Source of the DNA: Betaproteobacteria bacterium HGW-Betaproteobacteria-9
Lineage (GTDB): Bacteria > Pseudomonadota > Gammaproteobacteria > Burkholderiales > Burkholderiaceae_C
Length of the DNA stretch: 64,000 nucleotides
NCBI GenBank assembly: GCA_002842215.1
Contig: PHCC01000009.1
Location: 1 to 64,000 of the forward strand
Direction of reading: 5' to 3'
The notes beneath the pieces were generated by a model, which saw only the letters and a list, made by a program, of their open reading frames with translations, searched no databases and was not told the origin of the DNA. Below, piece by piece: positions 26,119 through 34,386 of this stretch (within the stretch, counting starts at the first letter, position 1; each line of letters starts with the position of its first letter). Made by a program: the position numbers and the translations under genes.

Positions 26119-26934
26119 TCAGGCTTGGAAGGGAGGAACGGGTTGGCCGTAGAAGGCAAGAATTTCGCGCACGCGTTCGGACTCTGGCGGTTCATTGAAA
26201 TAGCCGCGCTGGCAACGCTCGACGCCGCTCTGACGCTTGAGGTCGCACAGCATCTCGGCGTGCTTTATCCAGCACGAAAGCGAGTCCAACACGGGCACGC
26301 CATCGACGTTGTTCACGCCGTGCGTGGCAAGCAGCACGCACAGGGGCGCTTCGCCAGGAATCAACACCTCGGCGCCACGCTCGATCATGTACCGCGCGGC
26401 CACCTTGAAGCGCTCGATCAGAGGCGCAGGGTCCGAGAAGCCTGCGAGTACGTCGACAAAGCGAAATCCGACGTCGGACACACCACAGAGGCGTTGCGAC
26501 AGGCCGTAGTTGCGCGCGTTATCGGCGACAAGGTCCGTCAGCTCGCTGATGAACACCATCACGCCAAAGCGCGCGCCCAGGAGACAGGAACTCAACATCG
26601 CCGATTCACCATACCCCACCACCGGGATGCGCAACATCGAACGGATCTGGCGCAGCCCCGGATCGGGCAGCGTGCTGATGGCATAGGCGTCAAAGCCTTC
26701 GGCCTGCGCGCGTAATCCGCCTTCGAAAAACTGGATCGCATGCAGGAACTGCAGCGACGCGTGGCGGATATCGTTACCCGGATAGTTGGTACGGTAGGTG
26801 CCGGGGCGCATACCATGCATGACGATCTCCGTATCAGGCCGAGCCACCCGTTTGAAATGCGTCTTCAGCGCGTCGTCGTACGCACCCAGGTCCGACAGGA
26901 CAGTGAAGCTTTGATGCCAGATTCGAAGTGCCAT
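26119..26934 (-). CDS. Asp/Glu/hydantoin racemase-family protein lacking both usual cysteines
   Basis: 271 residues matching the hydantoin racemase/Asp-Glu racemase fold, with D-P-G-L-R-Q-I-R, I-P-V-V-G-Y-G-E-S-A-M and A-R-F-G-V-M. These enzymes use two catalytic cysteines, one just before the DPGL segment and one in a GCAG motif. Here the first segment reads A-I-S-T-L-P-D-P-G-L and the second G-A-E-V-L-I-P-G-E-A-P-L, so Thr/Ser and Glu stand in place of Cys. It may therefore be an isomerase or decarboxylase with different chemistry (compare the arylmalonate decarboxylase/maleate isomerase branch, which uses one or two Cys). It sits between the SDR and flavoprotein genes. Confidence 0.75.
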   Translation of the reverse strand: MALRIWHQSFTVLSDLGAYDDALKTHFKRVARPDTEIVMHGMRPGTYRTNYPGNDIRHASLQFLHAIQFFEGGLRAQAEGFDAYAISTLPDPGLRQIRSMLRIPVVGYGESAMLSSCLLGARFGVMVFISELTDLVADNARNYGLSQRLCGVSDVGFRFVDVLAGFSDPAPLIERFKVAARYMIERGAEVLIPGEAPLCVLLATHGVNNVDGVPVLDSLSCWIKHAEMLCDLKRQSGVERCQRGYFNEPPESERVREILAFYGQPVPPFQA

Positions 26935-26998
26935 GGCGTGCAGTCAGGGATAGGAAGTTGCGAAAAGGCAGCGAGAGAACGTCAGGAAGCGCGAACGC

Positions 26999-27793
26999 TC
27001 AGTCACACCACATGCCACCGTTGATGTCGAGCACCTCGCCGGTGATGAAGCCGGCGTCTCGGTGGGCGAGGTACAGCACAGCCGACGCCACGTCAGCTGC
27101 GGTACCCATGCGCCCAACCGGAATCAGCGCTTTGAGATGTGCTGGAAAGTTCGTAGTCATGGCGGTGGCGATAGGGCCTGGCGCCACGGCGTTCACGGTG
27201 ATGCCATCGCCCGCCAGCTCCTTCGCGAGGAAGCCGGTCATCGCGTGCACGCCAGCCTTCGAAACCCCGTAGGCCACGTTACCGGCACGCTGTTGTTCGG
27301 CCGCATCGAGCCATGCGCGCGCGTTGCCGCTGTTTTTTCCCACCACCGAGCCGATGTTGACAATGCGTCCGAAGCGCTGGCGCTTCATGCCGGGCATCAC
27401 CGCCTGACAGGCAAGAAAACTGCCTTTGAGGTTGATGTCGAGGACACGGTCCCACTCGACCTCGGCCAAGTCGGCAGCAGCGCCATAGGACACCACGCCG
27501 GCCACATTGACAAGCAGGTCAACCGGCGCCACCGATTCCGCCACGCGTGCCACGAGCGCCCGCAGATCGGCGCTTCGGGTCACGTCGAGCCGCAGCGCAG
27601 GAGACTGGCTGCGCAGGTCTGCATCGGACACGTCGTTAAGCTCGGTGGTGGCCGACCCATCGGTTGCCACCACGCGCGCGCCGCGGGCGCGCAGTGCCTC
27701 GACAACCGCACTGCCGATGGCGCCCAGCCCGCCAGTGATGAGTGCCACACGCCCGTCGAAATCACCGAGCGCGGCCAGCGCGGCGGTGTTCAT
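26999..27793 (-). CDS. Short-chain dehydrogenase/reductase
   Basis: 264-residue classical SDR. The cofactor motif is T20-G-G-L-G-A-I-G27, followed by N-V-A-G (97-99) and the catalytic S149, Y175-G-V-S-K179. The G-P-I-A-T-A-M stretch and the C-terminal G-E-V-L-D-I-N-G-G-M-W are typical. It would interconvert a hydroxyl and a ketone with NAD(P). Its ATG overlaps the stop of the flavoprotein gene at 27790 by four bases (ATGA), so the two are translationally coupled. Confidence 0.92.
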   Translation of the reverse strand: MNTAALAALGDFDGRVALITGGLGAIGSAVVEALRARGARVVATDGSATTELNDVSDADLRSQSPALRLDVTRSADLRALVARVAESVAPVDLLVNVAGVVSYGAAADLAEVEWDRVLDINLKGSFLACQAVMPGMKRQRFGRIVNIGSVVGKNSGNARAWLDAAEQQRAGNVAYGVSKAGVHAMTGFLAKELAGDGITVNAVAPGPIATAMTTNFPAHLKALIPVGRMGTAADVASAVLYLAHRDAGFITGEVLDINGGMWCD

Positions 27794-29244
27794 CGGCCCC
27801 CTCGGCGAGCTGCGGCGTGCGAGCCGGCGATGCGGCCAAACACCAGGCCCTTGAGCACCGAGGTGGCGCCGGTGTAGTTGCCGTAGTAGAGGCCGACGAT
27901 CTCACCGGCAGCATAAAGACCGGGAATCGCATCGCCGTCGGCGTTGACCACGCGTGCTGACTCATCAATCTTCAGGCCGCCGAAGGTGAAGACGTTGGCC
28001 GAGATCACTGGGTAGGCATGGAACGGCGCTTCGGTGAGCGGGCGCGCCCAGTTTGACTTCGGGGGTGTGACGCCACTTGTGCTCAGACCATCGAGTTCCA
28101 GCGGGCGCCAGTCGCCTCCGCTGCACGCGGCGTTGTACTCGTTCACAGTGGCTTGCAGCTTGTCGGCCGGAACACCGATCTTGGCCGCCAGTTCAACAAT
28201 CGAATCGGCCTCCACAGGCGGCTTGTCGGTACGGATTCCGAGCCGGTAGTTGGGAATGCGCTGGTGCTTGGCATCGAGGATGGTGTAGGCCATTCCGTCA
28301 CGCTGAGCAAAGATCTGGCGCGTCACCGGCTCGTAGTGTGCGTCGACAGTGCCCGGCGCTTCGTCGGTAAAGCGTTCACCGTCCAGGTTCACCAGCACAC
28401 CGTACGGGAAGATGAAAATCGAAGGCTCGGAGATTCCCGAACGCGGATCCACCGGCTCGGCGTGGTAGCTTCCGAAATCGCCACTCGCCGCCGCCCCGAT
28501 ATCAAGCGCCATCGCGATGCCTTCACCGCGGTTGTAGTAGGCGCCCTTGCAAACGGGGCGAAGGTAGGTGGAGCGCGGACCGATGTAGCGCGTCATCATC
28601 TCCGCATTGCCCTCGAAGCCGCCGCAGGCGAGCACCACCTGGCCCTTGAGAGTGCGGCGCACGTTGCCGCGCGCGGTAACCTGCAACCCCATCACGCCAC
28701 CTCCGGCGTCGAGCACTAACGCTGAGGCTGTGGTCTCATAGAAGAACTGCACGCCCAGCGACTCGGCCTGCGCCGCCAGCACGTTAACCAGCGCCTCGCC
28801 ACCGCCCACCGGTAGCAGTCGCGGCTGCGACTTGGTGAGGAATTGCGTGGGCAGGAAGTCGAAACGTGCGCCAAGGCCCTGCAGCCAAGCAATCGTGTCG
28901 CCGGCTGCATCGGAGAAGCGCTCGATCAGCGAGGGATCGGCAATGCTCAGCGAGCGCGTCAGCGACGTGCGATGCGACGGCGTCGCGGCCTGCTCTACCA
29001 ACTCGGGGTCAATCGACCCCGAGCCGTTCTCGGCCAGGTGCGTCTCAAAATCGTCGGTGACCTCGGTCAGGCTCTTCATGCGCAGGTAGGCCTCTGTGAA
29101 GCGGCTCTGACCGCCCCGCTCTTCCCTAGGCGCACGCTCGAGCACAGCCACCTGCGCACCTGCCTGCGCTGCCGCGACTGCGGTGGAAAGCCCTGCCACG
29201 CCACAACCGGCCACCACCACATCGAAATCTGTCTGCATGTTCAT
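27790..29244 (-). CDS. FAD-dependent oxidoreductase, tricarballylate dehydrogenase/fumarate reductase type
   Basis: 484 residues. The FAD motif V-V-A-G-C-G-V-A-G-L-S-T-A lies near residues 10-22, then L-E-R-A-P-R-E-E-R-G-G-Q-S-R-F. The A-C-G-G-F-E-G-N-A-E-M segment and C-terminal G-L-Y-A-A-G-E-I-V-G-L-Y-Y-G-N-Y follow. This is closer to TcuA-type dehydrogenases than the flavoprotein encoded at 24735. It is first in its minus-strand cluster, which continues with SDR, racemase-like protein and the second flavoprotein. Start: ATG 29244 or ATG 29238. Confidence 0.87.
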   Translation of the reverse strand: MNMQTDFDVVVAGCGVAGLSTAVAAAQAGAQVAVLERAPREERGGQSRFTEAYLRMKSLTEVTDDFETHLAENGSGSIDPELVEQAATPSHRTSLTRSLSIADPSLIERFSDAAGDTIAWLQGLGARFDFLPTQFLTKSQPRLLPVGGGEALVNVLAAQAESLGVQFFYETTASALVLDAGGGVMGLQVTARGNVRRTLKGQVVLACGGFEGNAEMMTRYIGPRSTYLRPVCKGAYYNRGEGIAMALDIGAAASGDFGSYHAEPVDPRSGISEPSIFIFPYGVLVNLDGERFTDEAPGTVDAHYEPVTRQIFAQRDGMAYTILDAKHQRIPNYRLGIRTDKPPVEADSIVELAAKIGVPADKLQATVNEYNAACSGGDWRPLELDGLSTSGVTPPKSNWARPLTEAPFHAYPVISANVFTFGGLKIDESARVVNADGDAIPGLYAAGEIVGLYYGNYTGATSVLKGLVFGRIAGSHAAARRGGR

Positions 29245-29262
29245 TCGCTTGCCACTCCACAA

Positions 29263-29643
29263 CGATTGGGTCCTGTCATCATCAGAGACTTGCGCTGCGC
29301 TGTACAGGCGTGGAGACCGAAATGACTATTTGCGTGTGGTGCGCTTTTCTGCGCCGAAGGTCTAGCGCTTGATCAACTGAATTTCGTTGCTGACGCCTTC
29401 GAACTGTCCGGTGTGCATCGGCCATCTGTGCCCACATGAGGCGCTCATGGACTGGGCGCTGCATCCCATGTCCTCTTGCATCTGAACGGAGCGCTTGCCT
29501 TGTTGATGATGGGCCGCGCAACCATCATGGGGAAGCCACCACCGCTCTTCTCATTCAGCCCTACTCCAAGCTTCCGCAAAAAGAAATGGCCATCTTTCGA
29601 TGGCCACTAGGTGACGGGGCGGAAGATCTTGCCCGGATAATTT
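29263..29643. other. Intergenic region between flavoprotein operon and porin
   Basis: 381 bases without a convincing gene. It must contain the promoter of the 29244-to-24735 operon (not recognised) and the porin terminator (listed separately). A short minus-strand segment at 29362-29415 reads T-G-Q-F-E-G-V-S-N-E-I-Q-L-I-K-R-stop. It looks like the tail of a lost coding sequence, but it is too short to assign. Confidence 0.5.
29575..29606 (-). terminator. Rho-independent terminator of the porin gene
   Basis: On the minus strand TGGCCATC and GATGGCCA (plus coordinates 29599-29606 and 29587-29594) pair around a four-base loop. They are followed by TTTCTTTTT. It lies about 38 bases past the porin stop. 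Confidence 0.8.
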
Positions 29644-30627
29644 TTAGAACTTGTGGCGCATACCCAGGGCGTAAGCGTTGTTGCTCGTCTTACGCTCTTC
29701 GCGGGCCAAACCCGTATCAACGTAGATGTTCGTGCGCTTGCTCAAGTAGTACTCGTAGCCAAGGCTGAACTTCTTCTGAACGTTATTGGCACCATCAGGG
29801 TCGATCTGACCATAGGCGACTTTGAAGACGGACGCGCCAACAGGCGCAAGTGCGCCGATCATGAACATCTTGTTGGTATCTTTGCCACCGGCGGTCTTCG
29901 ACTGAGCGGCGTAGAACATTGGTTTGACATAGCCTAAGTCATAGGTCAGCCCTGCATTGATGATGCGATCGCCGTCGGTGGTTGGCGCGCCGCCCTTCTG
30001 CCCCCCGTAGCCGAGACCCACGTACAGCGGGCCACTCAGGTATTCGATGTTGACTCCGTTCTCGCGGGACCTTTCGCCTTCGCCCAAGGCCACCGTGATC
30101 GCGGTGGAGAAACCAGAGAGGCGGGGCGACTTGTACCCAATCGCGTCAGTGACTTGAGTGCCCGAAGTCGAACGGTAGCCGGCGTACTGGCCGATACCTA
30201 CCTGTCCCACGCCGTCCCAGCCGAACGGATCGGACTTCACACCCACGAAGAACGCTGGTGTGTAGTCACGGCCAGCCCACACCGCACCGAGGTTTTTGCT
30301 TGTCAGCTGCAGGATGCTCTTGCCCGAAAAGAGGACACCTGGCCGGGTGAGCTCGCCGGTATCGGGCCGGAATCGGGAATCGAGAATGAACGACGCCGAG
30401 AGGCCACCGCCGAGATCCTCGGTGCCGCGGAAACCGAAGCGCGAACTGGTCGACTGCTTGAGCGTCGAATTCTTGGAAGTTCCGTTGCCGCCGGCGTTGG
30501 CCGCCGTGCCGCCATTTCCGCGTGTAACGGCCAAGTCGATGATCCCAAAAATTTCTACCGAGGATTGGGCCTGTGCCGTGGTCGCCAGTGCAGCCAGAAC
30601 TGCGACGGCGAGAGCGTTCTTCTTCAT
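29644..30627 (-). CDS. Gram-negative general porin (Omp32-like)
   Basis: 327 residues. The signal peptide MKKNALAVAVLAALATTAQA is cleaved before QSSVEIFGIIDLAV, the usual first strand of burkholderial 16-stranded porins. A Gly-rich loop follows, as does S-S-R-F-G-F-R-G-T-E-D-L-G-G-G, and the protein ends in the membrane-strand signature ALGMRHKF with terminal Phe. It is a trimeric outer-membrane channel that may admit the island's substrate. The leader holds two small palindromes (30643-30656 and 30655-30670). Its promoter region is shared with the divergent reductase gene. Confidence 0.93.
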   Translation of the reverse strand: MKKNALAVAVLAALATTAQAQSSVEIFGIIDLAVTRGNGGTAANAGGNGTSKNSTLKQSTSSRFGFRGTEDLGGGLSASFILDSRFRPDTGELTRPGVLFSGKSILQLTSKNLGAVWAGRDYTPAFFVGVKSDPFGWDGVGQVGIGQYAGYRSTSGTQVTDAIGYKSPRLSGFSTAITVALGEGERSRENGVNIEYLSGPLYVGLGYGGQKGGAPTTDGDRIINAGLTYDLGYVKPMFYAAQSKTAGGKDTNKMFMIGALAPVGASVFKVAYGQIDPDGANNVQKKFSLGYEYYLSKRTNIYVDTGLAREERKTSNNAYALGMRHKF

Positions 30628-30843
30628 GTGAGTCTCCGAATGGGTTTATGTAAACCGCGCCGAAGCGCGGAAAGTCCCCGCTCATGATTGAGGGGCGGGG
30701 CGCAGTCTATGGATCAAAGCCCTTGCAGGCCATGGAGATTATTGAAAAAGTCATTTTAAAAAAACATAGGTAGTTACATGATTGACGTTTGACATATTTT
30801 TGTTGTACGCTATATTTTTAATGTGAAGAACACAGATACCTGA
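30628..30843. promoter_or_regulatory. Divergent promoter region, porin / reductase operon
   Basis: 216 bases, strongly AT-rich from 30740 to 30830. The porin side has a palindrome GGTTTA-TG-TAAACC (30643-30656) and a hairpin CCGCGC/GCGCGG with CGAA loop (30655-30670) in the predicted 5' leader. The plus-strand side holds the promoter listed next. Confidence 0.6.
30789..30816 (+). promoter_or_regulatory. Near-consensus sigma-70 promoter for the 30.8-38.4 kb operon
   Basis: TTGACA (30789-30794), a 16-base spacer, then TATATT (30811-30816). The expected start site near 30823 leaves a leader of about 20 bases before the first ATG. Such a strong promoter suggests high expression, perhaps held back by a repressor; no clear palindrome overlaps it. 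Confidence 0.75.
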
Positions 30844-31827
30844 ATGGAACTACGCATGACTATGGAAAGCGGAACCCTGGAGGTTCGTCTGAAGGCCATC
30901 ACCTTCGAAGCAGAAGGAATCAACGGCTACGTGCTAGAGCCACTGACGGCAGGCGAGCTTCCCCCGTTCACCGCAGGCGCGCACATCGACGTGCATATGC
31001 CGGGCGGCATGATCCGCAGCTACTCACTGGTGAACAACCCAGAGCAGAGAAACCGCTACGTGCTCGGCGTGGCGCGTGACCCTGCCAGTCGCGGCGGATC
31101 GGTGTACATGCACGAGTCTCTGCGAGTGGGCAGCAAGTTGAAAATTGGCCTGCCGCGCAACAACTTCCCTCTGAACGAAGCCGCCACGCGCAGCGTTCTT
31201 ATCGCGGGCGGCATTGGCATTACGCCGATGTACTGCATGCTGCAGCATCTTCAGACGATTGGCCGCCCCTGGACGCTCTACTACTGTGCACGCAGCCACG
31301 CGCACGCGGCCTTCCTGTCCGAGATCGAAGCCCTGGCGCGAGCCACCCCGACCGCCAAGTTGCACCTGCACTTCGACGACGAAGCACAAGGAAAACACCC
31401 GGACATCGCCGCCATGGTGGCCTCTGCCGAGCCCGATGCACACCTCTACTGCTGCGGCCCGGCGCCGATGCTCGATGCCTTCACCAAGGCCGCCGCAAGC
31501 CGCCACAGCGATACCGTGCATGTGGAGTACTTCAGCGCACGCGAGGAAGCCGCGACCGACGGTGGCTTCACCGTGAAGCTCGCCCGCAGCGGCAAGACCA
31601 TTCCCGTTTCCGCAGGCAAGACCATCCTGGATGCACTGCTTGATGCAGGCATCGATGCGCAGTACGGGTGCATGCAGGGCGTGTGCGGCAGTTGCGAGAC
31701 ACGCGTTCTGGCCGGTGTCCCCGACCATCGCGACGGCCTCCTTGATGAGGCAGCCCGGAATAGCAATACCACCATCATGATCTGCTGCTCGGGCAGCAAA
31801 ACCCCAGAACTCACGCTCGACCTGTAA
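30844..31827 (+). CDS. Oxygenase reductase, phthalate-dioxygenase-reductase/VanB type
   Basis: 327 residues with three domains in the order FMN-binding (R-S-Y-S-L about 59-63), NAD-binding (G-G-I-G-I-T-P-M about 122-129, C-G-P-A-P-M-L) and a C-terminal [2Fe-2S] ferredoxin with C276, C281, C284 and C314. It moves electrons from NADH through FMN to the Fe-S centre and on to a Rieske oxygenase. No oxygenase gene lies beside it; the only one in the window is at 421-1635, 29 kb away. Its terminal LTLDL is shared with both stand-alone ferredoxins. Start: ATG 30844, with ATG 30856 and 30862 as alternatives. Confidence 0.9.
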   Translation: MELRMTMESGTLEVRLKAITFEAEGINGYVLEPLTAGELPPFTAGAHIDVHMPGGMIRSYSLVNNPEQRNRYVLGVARDPASRGGSVYMHESLRVGSKLKIGLPRNNFPLNEAATRSVLIAGGIGITPMYCMLQHLQTIGRPWTLYYCARSHAHAAFLSEIEALARATPTAKLHLHFDDEAQGKHPDIAAMVASAEPDAHLYCCGPAPMLDAFTKAAASRHSDTVHVEYFSAREEAATDGGFTVKLARSGKTIPVSAGKTILDALLDAGIDAQYGCMQGVCGSCETRVLAGVPDHRDGLLDEAARNSNTTIMICCSGSKTPELTLDL

Positions 31828-31834
31828 TCCTCAT

Positions 31835-31892
31835 GTACCGGACAACGGTTCCGTCTGCTCCGGTACTCACACCAAGGGCAAGGGCTTTTTTT
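31835..31892 (+). terminator. Inverted repeat with downstream T-run after the reductase gene
   Basis: GTACCGGA (31835-31842) pairs perfectly with TCCGGTAC (31859-31866). A run of seven T follows at 31886-31892. The 20-base gap between stem and T-run makes it an imperfect terminator. It may act as an attenuator that separates reductase from RidA/RraA expression. Confidence 0.4.
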
Positions 31893-31963
31893 GTACAGCG
31901 CCACGGGTTTTTCGTCGTTCCTCCCGGAACCATGCCTGCGGCGCCCTCACCACTGAGACACAC

Positions 31964-32356
31964 ATGACACAACGCACCAAGCGCTCCATCGAGGTCCAAG
32001 GCGTCACTCACGGCAGCGTCCCCATTCCGATGGGCGCCCGTGTTGGAAACCTCATCTGTTCCTCCGGCATTGCCGGCAAGGATCCGGCGACCGACAAGGT
32101 TCCTGACGACCCCGCGTCCCAAGCGCATTTTGCCTTCCAGAACATGGCGACACTGGTCGCCAATGGCGGCGGCACGCTGGCCGATGTGGTGCGCGTTACC
32201 GTTTTCATCAAAGACAACAGCATGCGTGAGCACGTCAACAAAAGCTGGCTCGAGCTTTTTCCTGACCCGCATGACCGCCCGGCCCGTCACACGCAGGTCA
32301 TCGACCTGGCCGGCGGCATGCTGGTTCAGCTCGAAATCGTCGCGGTGGTGCAGTGA
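31964..32356 (+). CDS. RidA family protein (enamine/imine deaminase type)
   Basis: 130-residue YjgF/YER057c/RidA fold. G-N-L-I-C-S-S-G-I-A-G, V-R-V-T-V-F-I-K-D and P-A-R-H-T-Q-V are the typical segments. The family hydrolyses reactive enamines/imines, and catabolic members (for example 2-aminomuconate deaminase types) act within degradation clusters. The conserved Arg of the binding pocket is a good match to R-P-A-R-H. Its stop overlaps the next gene's ATG (TGATG at 32354-32358), so it is coupled to the first RraA gene. Confidence 0.85.
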   Translation: MTQRTKRSIEVQGVTHGSVPIPMGARVGNLICSSGIAGKDPATDKVPDDPASQAHFAFQNMATLVANGGGTLADVVRVTVFIKDNSMREHVNKSWLELFPDPHDRPARHTQVIDLAGGMLVQLEIVAVVQ

Positions 32357-33015
32357 TGAACGAGCTCGTCGTACGTCTCAATCGCCTGGACGTCTGCGCC
32401 GTCTCGGATGCCCTCGACAAACTCGGCATCGCCGGTCAGGTCGTCAGTGGCCTGGAGCAACGCTCCACCACACGCCGTGTGGCCGGTCGTGTGATGACCT
32501 ACCGTCTGCTTCCGGCGGGTTCAGTGGCCCCTGGCGGTCCGGTGCGCCACCTCGGTACTTCGGCCATTGAACTTGCCGAGTCGGGCGACGTGATTGTGGT
32601 GGAACAGAAAACCGGCATCGACGCGGGCTGCTGGGGCGGCATTCTGACCCTGGGTGCCAAGGTCAAAGGTATTGCCGGCGTGGTAGCCGACGGCCCGGTG
32701 CGCGACATCGACGAAGCCCGCAGCTACGACTTCCCGGTGTACTGCCGCAGCCTCACGGCGCGCACAGCCCGCGCCCGCGTGGTCGAAGCAGAGGTCAACA
32801 CGCCGGTGAGCATCGGCGAGGTGACCGTGAACCCCGGCGATCTGGTGATCGCCGACGCCAGTGGCGTCGCTTTCGTGCCCGCCGACCGCGCGGACGAGGT
32901 ACTTGACGCCGCCGAATTGATCGCAGGACGTGAGGCCGCCATGGCCAAGGCCCTGCTCGCTGGCAAGCCCATCACCGAAGTGATGGGTGCCGACTACGAA
33001 CACATGCTGCGCTGA
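32356..33015 (+). CDS. RraA-family aldolase (4-carboxy-4-hydroxy-2-oxoadipate/HMG aldolase type), copy 1
   Basis: 219 residues. The signature W-G-G-I-L-T-L-G-A-K-V-K-G-I-A-G-V-V, then D-G-P-V-R-D, gives the family's G-x20-R-D metal/substrate site. G-D-L-V-I-A-D-A-S-G-V follows. These class II aldolases cleave 4-hydroxy-4-methyl/carboxy-2-oxoacids to pyruvate plus an oxoacid and also decarboxylate oxaloacetate. It is the first of three adjacent paralogues, all with the R-D pair. The ATG at 32356 overlaps the RidA stop; a GTG one codon earlier is possible. Confidence 0.86.
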   Translation: MNELVVRLNRLDVCAVSDALDKLGIAGQVVSGLEQRSTTRRVAGRVMTYRLLPAGSVAPGGPVRHLGTSAIELAESGDVIVVEQKTGIDAGCWGGILTLGAKVKGIAGVVADGPVRDIDEARSYDFPVYCRSLTARTARARVVEAEVNTPVSIGEVTVNPGDLVIADASGVAFVPADRADEVLDAAELIAGREAAMAKALLAGKPITEVMGADYEHMLR

Positions 33016-33036
33016 GCCGCGACTTAGGAGATTGAC

Positions 33037-33693
33037 ATGACCGACAAGAACGTTGAACGCGCCTCCAAGATGGACACCGCCACACTGAGCGACGCGCTCG
33101 ACAAGTGCGGCATCAACGGCCAGTGCTACAAGATCAAGCCGCGTTCCAGCGACTTCCGCATGACCGGTCGCGCCTGGACGCTGAAGTACGGCCCGGCCGG
33201 CATCCCCGTCGGCACTGTTGGTGACTACATTGATGACGTGAAACCTGGCGAGGTGGTCGTGCTCGACAACGACGGCCGCGACGACGCCACCGTGTGGGGC
33301 GACATCCTGACCGAAGTGGCCAGCAAGAAGGGCATCGCCGGCACGCTGATCGACGGTATCAACCGCGATGTGTCTCTATGCCTCGAACTCGGGTACCCCG
33401 TTTACAGCCGCGAATCGTGGATGCGCACCGGCAAGGACCGTGTGCAAGTGGAAGCCACCCAAGTGCCGGTGAACATTGGCGGCGTGCGCGTGTGCCCGGG
33501 TGACCTGATCCGTGGTGATGCCGACGGCGTGGTGGTGATCCAGAAAGACCTGGAAGACAAGGTGCTGGCCGTCGCCGAACAGATCCAATCCGCTGAAGAC
33601 GAGATCCGCGCTGCTGTGCGGGGCGGCATGAGCCTGCGCGAAGCGCGTGTCCAGCACGGCTACCACGCGCTGCAAACGCGGGAAAAAGCATGA
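33037..33693 (+). CDS. RraA-family aldolase, copy 2
   Basis: 218 residues, with V-W-G-D-I-L-T-E-V-A-S-K-K-G-I-A-G-T-L and D-G-I-N-R-D supplying the G-x20-R-D site. The G-D-L-I-R-G-D-A-D-G-V segment follows. AGGAG lies seven bases before ATG 33037. It differs clearly from copies 1 and 3, with less than half of residues shared by eye, so these are old paralogues and not a fresh duplication. Its ATG/TGA overlap with copy 3 (33690-33693) shows tight coupling. Confidence 0.84.
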   Translation: MTDKNVERASKMDTATLSDALDKCGINGQCYKIKPRSSDFRMTGRAWTLKYGPAGIPVGTVGDYIDDVKPGEVVVLDNDGRDDATVWGDILTEVASKKGIAGTLIDGINRDVSLCLELGYPVYSRESWMRTGKDRVQVEATQVPVNIGGVRVCPGDLIRGDADGVVVIQKDLEDKVLAVAEQIQSAEDEIRAAVRGGMSLREARVQHGYHALQTREKA

Positions 33694-34358
33694 GCGACAA
33701 CAAAGCCATACCGTCGGGCCCGACCATTCAGGCCGACATCGAGCGCGTTTCGGCCGAGCTGGTCGAACGCGCCCGCAAGCTGCCATCTGCCACGCTGCAC
33801 GAAGCCGGTGGTCGCATCGGCGTAATGCCTTCAGCCATCAAGCCAGTGGCCCCGTCGTTCAGCATCTGCGGCCCGGCCGTCACGGTGCACTCGCCCGCGG
33901 GCGACAACCTGTGGATCCACCGCGCCATCTACGTGGCCAAGCCCGGAGACGTGCTCGTGGTACACGTGAGCAGCGGCTACGACTTCGGCTACTGGGGCGA
34001 GATCATGTCGACCGCTGCACGTGTGCGGGGTCTCGGTGGTCTGGTGATCGACGGCTGCGTGCGTGACGGCGCGGTGCTCGAATCCTTCGGCTTCCCGGTC
34101 TTCGCACGCGGCCTGTGCATTCGCGGCACCGGCAAGGACTTCGGTGCTCGCGGCTGGGTCAATGCCCCCACCCTCTTCGACAACCTGATCGTCAATGCGG
34201 GCGACCTGATTGTGGGCGACACCGATGGCGTGGTCGCCATCCCTCGCGAGAAGGCAGCCACCGTGGTGGCCGCTGCCGAGCAACGCGAAGCCAAGGAAGC
34301 CTCGGTACTCGACCGCCTGCATGCTGGCGAACGCACGCTTGAGGTCTATCAGTTCTAA
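33690..34358 (+). CDS. RraA-family aldolase, copy 3
   Basis: 222 residues. Y-W-G-E-I-M-S-T-A-A-R-V-R-G-L-G-G-L-V-I-D-G-C-V-R-D is the active-site block and G-D-L-I-V-G-D-T-D-G-V follows. It is nearest in style to proteobacterial 4-carboxy-4-hydroxy-2-oxoadipate aldolases (LigK/ProA type), including the S-A-T-L-H-E-A-G-G start. RraA-fold proteins are trimers or hexamers, so the three coupled genes could encode a mixed oligomer or three enzymes for related hydroxy-oxoacids. Confidence 0.86.
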   Translation: MSDNKAIPSGPTIQADIERVSAELVERARKLPSATLHEAGGRIGVMPSAIKPVAPSFSICGPAVTVHSPAGDNLWIHRAIYVAKPGDVLVVHVSSGYDFGYWGEIMSTAARVRGLGGLVIDGCVRDGAVLESFGFPVFARGLCIRGTGKDFGARGWVNAPTLFDNLIVNAGDLIVGDTDGVVAIPREKAATVVAAAEQREAKEASVLDRLHAGERTLEVYQF

Positions 34359-34386
34359 ACAAATACACCGACAACGGAGACACACC

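Noticed and set aside
29362..29415. Short minus-strand peptide T-G-Q-F-E-G-V-S-N-E-I-Q-L-I-K-R
   Set aside because: It looks like the tail of a lost coding sequence but is too short to assign, and no upstream homology is seen.
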